Positions 1 through 5,148 of a stretch of 5,148 nucleotides of DNA are shown in pieces; the first letter of the stretch is position 1, and every line of letters begins with the position of its first letter. The DNA is taken from contig CP070743.1 of NCBI GenBank assembly GCA_020348185.1, positions 436,893 to 442,040 on the forward strand. Reading direction: 5' to 3'. The position numbers were made by a program, and so were the translations under genes. The DNA comes from Nitrospirota bacterium (GTDB taxonomy: Bacteria > Nitrospirota > Nitrospiria > Nitrospirales > UBA8639). The notes beneath the pieces were generated by a model that was not told the origin of the DNA, did no database searches, and saw only the letters and a program-made list of their open reading frames with translations.

Positions 1-2180
1 GTGAGAAACAGGGGGGACCCCAAGAGAGCCTGGATTAACACCTCTCGCACTGAGTTGGAATGGAGAAATGAAAAAATCGCCTCCAGCGGAAAGCTATGTT
101 TTTCACCGAGGGAAATCACGAGTCCTTCATCCGTCGCGGCCGCTTGCAGTTCAAAATCAAAGTTGAGACAAAATCGTTTTCTCAGCGCCAACCCCCAAGC
201 CCGATTTAATTGACCACCAAACGGCGAATGAATGACGAGTTGCATGCCCCCCGCTTCATCAAAAAATCGTTCCGCGATAATGCGGTCTTGAGTCGGTACC
301 GCTCCTAACACCTGCTTTCCGGCAACCAGGTACGCCACCACTTGATCGGCCCCGGCTGCAGTCACCCCACAATGGGATTGAAGCCAAGCTTGAGCGCACT
401 GACCATTTCCCTTTGGCCCATCATTTAACAGTTGGCTGAGATGTTCCCGGAGAAGAGCCACTTCGCGAGACAATTCGGGCGTCCGGGAGGGAGCCTCTCC
501 CCGCCAGAACGGAATGGTGGGTGGAGCTCCATGGGCGTCTTCCACACGTATCTTGCCGATCTCCACTCCTCGAATTCGCCAGGATGAGGTGCCCAGGAGA
601 ATAATGTCACCCGCCATACTTTCCACTGCAAAATCCTCATCAACCGTTCCAACAACGGTTCCATCCGGCTCGGCGATTACTGAATAGGTGGCGGCATCGG
701 GAATGGCTCCGCCTGATGTGAGAGCTGCGAGCCGCGCCCCCCGTCTTGGGCGGATTTGATGATGGACTCGATCGTGAAAAAGAAAAGCCTGCTGACGACG
801 GCGTTGGGGGACATACCCCTCAGCCAGCATATGAATGATCTGGTCAAATCGTCCACGCTTGAGATCACGGTAGGGATAGGCCCTGGTGCACAACGCAAAT
901 AACTCCCCTTCATTCCACTCCTGACCGGCAACTTCGGCAACAAGGTGTTGAGCCAAAATGTCGATGGGCTCCGAGGGAACGGTCACCGGGTCAAGAAGTC
1001 CCTGCCGCATCGCATGGACCACGGCGGCACATTCCACTAATTCGTCCCTCGTCGTGCAGAATAATCGTCCTTTCGGAATGGCGCCAACCCAATGTCCGGC
1101 CCGACCCACCCGTTGAATACAAGTGGAAATCGCCCGTGGTGACCCGATCTGGCACACAAGATCCACGTGTCCAATATCAATCCCCAACTCGAGCGAGGCC
1201 GTAGCCACCATGACCCGCAATTGCCCGGCCTTTAATCGGTGTTCCGCCGAAAGTCGAATTTTTCGAGACAGGCTGCCATGATGGGAGGCCACTTGATCCT
1301 CGCCGAGGCGCTCAGTCAAATGATGGGCCACTCGTTCTGCCAGACGACGCGTATTGACAAAGACCAGCGTTGATCGATGGTCGCGGGCATACTCCGCGAC
1401 CCGGTCATACAGGTCCGACCAAATCGCATTGGTGGCTACGGCTCCTAATTCATCGTTTGGGACTTCAATTTCCAAATCCAACTGCCTTCGATGCCCAACA
1501 TCGATCAGCTGGCAATCCCCATTTCTCATCCCAACGAGAAACTGAGCCATCTCCTCCAATGGCCGCTGCGTCGCCGACAAGCCGATTCGAACGGGTGGCT
1601 TCTGACACAACGCCTCCAGCCGTTCCAGAGACAACGCTAAATGGGAACCCCGCTTATTTGGGGCCAACGCATGGATTTCATCCACAATCACTGTTCGAAC
1701 ATTGTGCAGAATAGCGCGACTTTTTCGAGCCGTCAGCAACAAAAATAAGGATTCCGGGGTCGTAATGAGAATGTGCGGGGGCCGGCGAAGCAACTGTTGT
1801 CGAAGATGCTGTGGCGTATCCCCCGTTCTCACTTCTACGCGAAGGGGGGGAGTCAGCAGGCCCGCGTTAAGGGCCCTTTCGGTAATCTCCGCAAGAGGGT
1901 CCTGCAAGTTTTTTTTAATGTCATTACTTAAGGCCTTGAGCGGCGAAATATAGACCACCTGAATATGGTTCTCTAATTCGCATTGCAGGCCTTGTTGTAA
2001 TAAGGAATCAATGCAGGTCAGAAACGCAGCTAAGGTCTTTCCGGATCCGGTCGGTGCGGCAATCAGGGCATGCTTCCCGGATCGAATGGCCGGCCAACTG
2101 GCTACCTGGACATCGGTGGGGTTTCCTAACCGGGTCTTGAACCATTCTTCAACTACGGGGTGAAAAGAGGAAAGTGGCAT
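1..2180 (-). CDS. lhr: Lhr-type superfamily 2 ATP-dependent helicase, N-terminal part (runs off the left edge)
   Basis: The minus strand is open from an ATG at 2180 to position 1 with no stop, giving 726 codons. Visible helicase motifs are Walker A APTGSGKT (residues 42-49), TPES (141-144), a DEIH box (167-170), SAT (202-204), VATASLELGIDIG (325-337) and QRVGRAGH (356-363). After the two RecA domains come stretches typical of the Lhr core: RRGARLAALTSGGAIPD (479-495), VDEDFAVESMAGD (513-525) and PPTIPFWRGEAPSRT (553-567). Family members are ATP-driven 3'-5' single-strand translocases that unwind RNA:DNA hybrids and are linked to DNA damage responses; they act in the cytoplasm. Lhr cores are about 850-900 residues and long forms about 1,400-1,500, so the C-terminus is missing and the form cannot be told. 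An in-frame TAG lies 18 nt upstream of the ATG, which fixes the start; the ribosome site (GGGAAGA) is weak. No partner nuclease or ligase gene is visible beside it. Confidence 0.93.
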   Translation of the reverse strand, partial: MPLSSFHPVVEEWFKTRLGNPTDVQVASWPAIRSGKHALIAAPTGSGKTLAAFLTCIDSLLQQGLQCELENHIQVVYISPLKALSNDIKKNLQDPLAEITERALNAGLLTPPLRVEVRTGDTPQHLRQQLLRRPPHILITTPESLFLLLTARKSRAILHNVRTVIVDEIHALAPNKRGSHLALSLERLEALCQKPPVRIGLSATQRPLEEMAQFLVGMRNGDCQLIDVGHRRQLDLEIEVPNDELGAVATNAIWSDLYDRVAEYARDHRSTLVFVNTRRLAERVAHHLTERLGEDQVASHHGSLSRKIRLSAEHRLKAGQLRVMVATASLELGIDIGHVDLVCQIGSPRAISTCIQRVGRAGHWVGAIPKGRLFCTTRDELVECAAVVHAMRQGLLDPVTVPSEPIDILAQHLVAEVAGQEWNEGELFALCTRAYPYRDLKRGRFDQIIHMLAEGYVPQRRRQQAFLFHDRVHHQIRPRRGARLAALTSGGAIPDAATYSVIAEPDGTVVGTVDEDFAVESMAGDIILLGTSSWRIRGVEIGKIRVEDAHGAPPTIPFWRGEAPSRTPELSREVALLREHLSQLLNDGPKGNGQCAQAWLQSHCGVTAAGADQVVAYLVAGKQVLGAVPTQDRIIAERFFDEAGGMQLVIHSPFGGQLNRAWGLALRKRFCLNFDFELQAAATDEGLVISLGEKHSFPLEAIFSFLHSNSVREVLIQALLGSPLFL

Positions 2181-2266
2181 AAGGTCTTCCCGTGGCTATC
2201 CTATCGCTTCTGTTCCCATGCGTAAAGCCGTTATGAAATTGCTTACCCTCCGGATGATCCTTTTGA

Positions 2267-2977
2267 TTAATGTTCCTGTATCGTCCGAGCCCGCTCCTCC
2301 AGAAGAGAGGCTTCGGCATCTCTATTCATTTGCCTGAGAAGCCTTGCGTAACGGTGCAGAATGGTGGTCGTTTGGTGGTGACGGGAGCCCAATTCTGCAT
2401 CCGCAATGTTGAGGGCTCTCGCATAATATTGCTCGGCCTCCTCAAAACGTCCTTGGAACTGAGTGACCTGAGCCAGAATCAATAGACTGGGGATCAGGTG
2501 CGCATGGATTTCTCCCAAATGAGATTCGAGAATGTGTAAGCTGCGCCGGAGTAACGGCTCGGCTTGTTGATACTTCCCATCCCGAATATATAACAAGGCG
2601 AGGTTATTGAGGCCAGGCACCAAATCCGGATGATCGGGACCCTGAATCGCCCCAATGACAAAGAGGGATTGCTGGTATCGCAGTTCAGCATCTTCACTTT
2701 CTCCTAAGGCTTCATGAACCGCTGCGAGATTATTCAACGTCATGGCTTGGGAAGGATTCGGCTCACCGGATCGTTCCGCTTGGGTTAAGGCCTGCAAAAA
2801 CCATTGCTTCGCCTCCGAATACCGTCCTTGCCGATAGGCTTCCATTCCTGCGGTGTTGGCCGATTCCCAAGCCGAAGGTTGAGTCTCCGCAAACAGGGGG
2901 GGGTCAATGATGCCCCCAACCATAAAAAAAAGAGGAATCCATAAACCTGTAAAAATAGCGAACTGCATTCTCCCCAC
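2267..2977 (-). CDS. Exported tetratricopeptide-repeat protein (kinesin-light-chain-type TPRs)
   Basis: A 236-residue protein is read from GTG at 2977. A hydrophobic segment (about residues 5-24) follows an Arg-containing N-terminus and ends in PPLFA-ET, a plausible signal peptidase I site after residue 30, so the protein is probably exported to the periplasm. The rest is five TPR units beginning near residues 36, 78, 120, 162 and 204, an exact 42-residue spacing typical of the kinesin-light-chain TPR class. Clear signatures are LNNLAAVHEALGESEDAE, LNNLALLYIRDGKYQQAE and AQVTQFQGRFEEAEQYYARAL. TPR domains bind other proteins; the partner is unknown and no catalytic domain is present. The start is uncertain. 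GTG 2977 has a GAG five bases upstream and gives a charged n-region. ATG 2968 has GGGGAG too close to it, and ATG 3037 has no ribosome site. The gene lies 83 bp after the VanZ-like gene and 86 bp before lhr. Its signal region holds an 8-C and an 8-T tract in coding orientation. Confidence 0.82.
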   Translation of the reverse strand: MGRMQFAIFTGLWIPLFFMVGGIIDPPLFAETQPSAWESANTAGMEAYRQGRYSEAKQWFLQALTQAERSGEPNPSQAMTLNNLAAVHEALGESEDAELRYQQSLFVIGAIQGPDHPDLVPGLNNLALLYIRDGKYQQAEPLLRRSLHILESHLGEIHAHLIPSLLILAQVTQFQGRFEEAEQYYARALNIADAELGSRHHQTTTILHRYARLLRQMNRDAEASLLEERARTIQEH

Positions 2978-3060
2978 TTGATCTCTTTTCTGGAATCCGA
3001 ATACGCAAGGAGAACATCGAAGGGCAAGGCGCGACATGGAAGGTTCGGACGGAAATCGTG

Positions 3061-3459
3061 TTATGGTGTTTGAAATAAGCGAAGACGTGGGGAAATTATT
3101 TGCCAACCTGTGACCCCCATCAAAGAGCCGGCCCCATTCGCCACCAGATCCCAAGGATCGGATTCCCGCAGCGGAACGAAATATTGATGGAGCTCGTCGC
3201 TCACCCCAAAAAGAATCGCCCCGACAATCGCAAGAACCGCAGCGTAGTCCGCTAACCCTGGCCCCGAAGCATGCCGTAAGGCGCGGTAACAGAGAATGGC
3301 TAAAATCGCATATTCCAGCGCATGCAAGACCTTATCATTGATTTCCCCTGCCCAAAGGGGAAAATACGTGTGAGGGGTGGACATGCCGGAAACCATCGTA
3401 ATCGTTCCTGCATATAGGATCACCGGCACCCAATACGTGAAAAAAAGTCGGATGGGCAT
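3061..3459 (-). CDS. VanZ-like family integral membrane protein
   Basis: A complete 132-residue protein. The N-terminal segment (about residues 4-22) is hydrophobic, with three more probable membrane helices near 45-62, 71-88 and 104-122. Family motifs are DKVLHALEY (42-50) and SDELHQYFVPLR (87-98), followed by D104 and AN (107-108) before a glycine-rich helix; this is the conserved pattern of VanZ-like proteins. The name comes from VanZ of enterococci, which gives low-level teicoplanin resistance, but most chromosomal homologues have no defined role and resistance should not be assumed here. ATG 3459 is the first possible start, since an in-frame TGA lies about ten codons upstream. No strong Shine-Dalgarno is visible; the nearest GGA is about 11 nt away. 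It is the first gene of the minus-strand group and is transcribed away from the ketosynthase gene. A run of seven A's (plus strand, 3440-3446) falls within its first codons. Confidence 0.88.
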   Translation of the reverse strand: MPIRLFFTYWVPVILYAGTITMVSGMSTPHTYFPLWAGEINDKVLHALEYAILAILCYRALRHASGPGLADYAAVLAIVGAILFGVSDELHQYFVPLRESDPWDLVANGAGSLMGVTGWQIISPRLRLFQTP

Positions 3460-3534
3460 AGAGTCAAAAATCCAGGGAGTGTAGGGTCAATGCCTTTTAT
3501 TAAACGTCCAAATGACCTGGCTCATCGTTCGTCT

Positions 3535-3554
3535 TTGAACCTTTAAGGTTGAAC
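3535..3554. repeat. Palindrome AACCTT-T-AAGGTT overlapped by a TTGAAC direct repeat
   Basis: A perfect 6-bp inverted repeat with one central base spans 3538-3550. The hexamer TTGAAC appears at 3535-3540 and again at 3549-3554 in the same orientation, so direct and inverted symmetry overlap. It lies about 80 bp upstream of the VanZ-like start. It could be a regulator site; the function is inferred only from symmetry and position. Confidence 0.35.
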
Positions 3555-3601
3555 ATTGGAATTTTTTCATGGCGTTAGAAAGGATGAAAAGGTCATTATC
3601 G

Positions 3602-3610
3602 ATTGTATCA
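3602..3610 (-). promoter_or_regulatory. Candidate extended -10 promoter element for the minus-strand genes
   Basis: On the minus strand the sequence reads TGATACAAT, that is TG-N-TACAAT, which matches an extended -10 element (TACAAT differs from TATAAT at one base). No good -35 lies 16-18 bp upstream; TTGATC is present but 22 bp away. Initiation near 3595 would give a leader of about 136 nt before the VanZ-like ATG. This is a motif match only. Confidence 0.25.
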
Positions 3611-3765
3611 TATGAAGATTTCGCGGCAGGATCAAACCCTTAGTATTTACATCCTACATCTCGGACGCACCAGATTGCATAAAAAATGAATCAAACCCCA
3701 AAAGGGAATGGTGCATAGGTTGACAGTATTCAAAAGAATTTGAAAGGATCATCCTAGTACTTGGC

Positions 3766-3794
3766 TTGACTCGTGAGATGCCCTCAGTTAAAAG
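3766..3794 (+). promoter_or_regulatory. Weak candidate sigma70-type promoter for the ketosynthase gene
   Basis: TTGACT at 3766-3771 is followed after 17 bp by TAAAAG at 3789-3794, a 4 of 6 match to the -10 consensus. A perfect TTGACA also occurs at 3720-3725 but has no acceptable -10 at 16-18 bp. A start near 3801 would place the 3844-3876 repeats inside the 5' leader of the ketosynthase mRNA. Low confidence. Confidence 0.2.
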
Positions 3795-3843
3795 AAGTTC
3801 GGGCATTTCACTCATATTGAAAATATCAAGCTCTAAGAAAGAC

Positions 3844-3876
3844 TTTGCACGTAAAAAGTGCAAAACTCTTTGCACT
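3844..3876 (+). repeat. Three-arm alternating repeat TTTGCAC / GTGCAAA / TTTGCAC before the ketosynthase start
   Basis: TTTGCAC occurs at 3844-3850 and 3869-3875, with the reverse complement GTGCAAA at 3858-3864 between them. The first and middle arms make a perfect 7-bp inverted repeat with a 7-base spacer. The middle and last arms, extended to AGTGCAAA (3857-3864) and TTTGCACT (3869-3876), make a perfect 8-bp inverted repeat with the 4-base spacer ACTC. The middle arm can pair with only one partner at a time, so in RNA these would be mutually exclusive hairpins. In DNA it could be a cluster of regulator half-sites. The last arm ends 7 bases before ATG 3884. Confidence 0.6.
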
Positions 3877-3883
3877 CCTCTGT

Positions 3884-5137
3884 ATGTCTTCAAGAGTCGT
3901 CATCACTGGCTTGGGAATTGTCTCACCCATTGGAATTGGGGTGGAGCCATTCTGGAAAACCGCGCTTGAGGGGAGGTCAGGCGTTTCCGCCATCCCTTCC
4001 TTCGGCGACTTTCCCATGGAATCTTATCGATCACGAGTCGCAGGGCGCGTGGTCAATTTTCATCCCGAGGAATTCTTGGATGATAAATATGCCACACGGG
4101 TGGATCGCTATGCTCAATTCGGTTTGGTTTCAACGAAAGAAGCCTTACAAGATAGTGGAATCCAGATGGACAAAATTCAGACTCAGCGTGTGGGGGTATC
4201 CGTCGGCGCAGGAATGGGTGGCATGGTGATGGGTGAGCGAGAAATCACCCAATTGTATGAGAACTCCAAACCTCACCGAGTCCATCCCAATTTTATCCCA
4301 ACCATCACGCTCAACTCGGCTTCCGGAATTCTTGCTTTAGCCTATGGAGCCAAGGGCCCGAATATCACAATTTCAACCGCCTGCTCATCCAGCGTTCATG
4401 CACTCGGTCAGGCCTTCACCTGGATCCGAAATGGAAAGGCCGACGTGGTCATTACGGTTTGTGCCGATTCGAGTATTACTCCTCTGGTCTTTGCTGGATT
4501 TTGTTCTTTACGGGCCCTGTCCACCAGCTACAACGATTCTCCCGCTCAAGCTTCACGCCCATTCGACAGTGGTCGAGATGGGTTCGTCATGGGGGAAGGC
4601 GCTGGCACCCTCATCCTCGAATCACTTCGTCATGCCAAACGTCGCCGAGCGAAAATCTATGGAGAGGTCGTCGGTTATGCCGCAACCAGTGAAGCGTATC
4701 ATATGGTTGTTCCTCGAGAGGATGGATCCGACATCGCTCGAACCATTAGCCTAGCCCTCGAGGACGCAAAACTACGACCGGCCCAAGTTGATTACGTCAA
4801 TGCCCATGCGACCTCCACGCTGGTTGGAGACGAAGTCGAAGTGAAAGGTCTTCGCCAGGTCTTTAAAACCCGGGCCAACAAGCTCCTGATCAATGCCACG
4901 AAATCGTTGATTGGCCACACGCTTGGAGCCGCGGGAGCTATCGGAGCCATTGCCTCGACACTTTCCCTCAAAACTGGCCTCATCCACCCCACTATTAACT
5001 ACGAAAACCCTGATCCCGAGTGTGCCTTACCTGGCATTTCTACCAAAGTTCAAGAGTCTCGAGTAAAGGTGGCTTTACTCAATGCTTTTGGTTTTGGAAG
5101 TAACAATGCCGTGCTGGTTCTCAAACGGTTCCGATGA
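3884..5137 (+). CDS. fabF: FabF-type beta-ketoacyl-ACP synthase (KAS II-like)
   Basis: A complete 417-residue thiolase-fold condensing enzyme; E. coli FabF is about 412. These enzymes join malonyl-ACP to an acyl chain with loss of CO2, elongating fatty acids or specialised acyl chains in the cytoplasm. The N-terminus VVITGLGIVSPIG is typical. The nucleophile is Cys167 in TACSSS (165-170), with His308 in NAHATST (306-312), Lys340 and His345 in the KSLIGHTLGAAGA stretch, and RPFDSGRDGFVMGEGAG (225-241). The C-terminal loop reads GFGSNN (403-408) where FabF usually has GFGGTN, and TACSSS resembles polyketide-type synthases more than the TACTSG of E. coli FabF. A role in a specialised lipid is therefore possible, though housekeeping elongation cannot be excluded. 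ATG 3884 fits the family N-terminus. TTG 3845 would add 13 non-conserved residues. No Shine-Dalgarno precedes ATG 3884. No acpP or fabG gene lies upstream. Confidence 0.93.
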   Translation: MSSRVVITGLGIVSPIGIGVEPFWKTALEGRSGVSAIPSFGDFPMESYRSRVAGRVVNFHPEEFLDDKYATRVDRYAQFGLVSTKEALQDSGIQMDKIQTQRVGVSVGAGMGGMVMGEREITQLYENSKPHRVHPNFIPTITLNSASGILALAYGAKGPNITISTACSSSVHALGQAFTWIRNGKADVVITVCADSSITPLVFAGFCSLRALSTSYNDSPAQASRPFDSGRDGFVMGEGAGTLILESLRHAKRRRAKIYGEVVGYAATSEAYHMVVPREDGSDIARTISLALEDAKLRPAQVDYVNAHATSTLVGDEVEVKGLRQVFKTRANKLLINATKSLIGHTLGAAGAIGAIASTLSLKTGLIHPTINYENPDPECALPGISTKVQESRVKVALLNAFGFGSNNAVLVLKRFR

Positions 5138-5148
5138 CCTCTCATTCA
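5134..5148 (+). CDS. Possible start of a downstream gene overlapping the ketosynthase stop (partial)
   Basis: The ketosynthase ends in ATGA, so an ATG at 5134 overlaps its TGA by the four-base arrangement common in translationally coupled operons. Only five codons (M T S H S) are visible before the window ends, so the product cannot be judged. No Shine-Dalgarno is obvious in the last ketosynthase codons, and ATGA also arises by chance. Confidence 0.2.

Larger units (their letters stand above)
3460..3883. other. Divergent intergenic region between the VanZ-like and ketosynthase genes
   Basis: About 420 bp without a credible gene, visibly more AT-rich than the flanking coding sequence. It should carry promoters for both directions. 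It contains several short perfect inverted repeats: AACCTT-T-AAGGTT (3538-3550), TTCAAA-N4-TTTGAA (3729-3744), AGGAT-C-ATCCT (3745-3755), ATATT-GAA-AATAT (3814-3826), and the TTTGCAC set at 3844-3876 listed separately. No hairpin followed by a T run was found, so no intrinsic terminator is called. No tRNA or known riboswitch was recognised by eye. Confidence 0.7.

Noticed and set aside
425..943. Minus-strand open frames at 425-664 and 677-943.
   Set aside because: They are in other frames of the same strand as lhr, whose conserved core motifs are read through this stretch without a stop.
1370..1953. Plus-strand open frames antisense to lhr (1370-1714 and 1702-1953).
   Set aside because: The protein sequences show no family features and lie opposite a strongly supported helicase frame.
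2181..2266. Possible terminator between the TPR gene and lhr.
   Set aside because: Only a short GGAT-C-ATCC palindrome is present, with no following T run in the direction of transcription.
2978..3154. Extending the TPR protein to an ATG at 3154 (295 residues).
   Set aside because: It would overlap the VanZ-like C-terminus by about 94 bp and put some 60 unrelated residues before a good signal peptide.
3569..3643. 24-codon plus-strand open frame starting MALERMKRS, a possible leader peptide.
   Set aside because: A frame this short is expected by chance, the ribosome site is only a GGA, and it lacks the run of one amino acid expected in an attenuator.
2252..3754. The 12-mer AAAGGATCATCC occurs at 3743-3754 (plus) and 2252-2263 (minus).
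   Set aside because: A shared 12-mer on either strand is expected by chance in about 5 kb, and the second copy lies at the end of the TPR gene with no matching context.
3654..3893. Minus-strand open frame of 79 codons across the intergenic region and ketosynthase start.
   Set aside because: No recognisable domain, no ribosome site, and it overlaps a confident gene and its leader in antisense.

Overview
The window reads as an ordinary bacterial chromosomal segment of roughly balanced base composition. It holds three genes on the minus strand, a divergent intergenic region of about 420 bp, and one gene on the plus strand. A secreted TPR protein with a cleavable-type signal sequence, a VanZ-like membrane protein and a type II ketosynthase fit a free-living bacterium, probably Gram-negative. 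The overall look would suit a phylum such as Nitrospirota, but nothing here is diagnostic and I do not assign a taxon.

Layout, left to right. Positions 1-2180 (minus) are the N-terminal 726 codons of an Lhr-type superfamily 2 helicase. The gene runs off the left edge, so its C-terminal part is not visible. Positions 2267-2977 (minus) encode a small exported protein with five tetratricopeptide repeats in a strict 42-residue period. Positions 3061-3459 (minus) encode a VanZ-family membrane protein. Transcription would run vanZ-like, then TPR, then lhr, with gaps of about 83 and 86 bp and no convincing terminator between them, so read-through is possible. Positions 3460-3883 form a divergent control region containing several short palindromes and weak promoter candidates. 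Positions 3884-5137 (plus) are a complete FabF-type beta-ketoacyl-ACP synthase with an intact Cys-His-His triad. Its stop codon overlaps an ATG (ATGA) that may start another gene running off the right edge.

The products do not form an obvious single pathway: nucleic-acid repair or processing (Lhr), envelope-related proteins (VanZ-like, TPR) and fatty-acid or specialised acyl-chain elongation (FabF-like). The most unusual sequence feature lies just before the ketosynthase start. A 7-8 base word, TTTGCAC(T), occurs three times in alternating orientation, making two mutually exclusive hairpins or a three-half-site operator in place of a normal ribosome binding site. I see no mobile element, CRISPR array, tRNA or rRNA, and no clear sign of a new multi-gene system.
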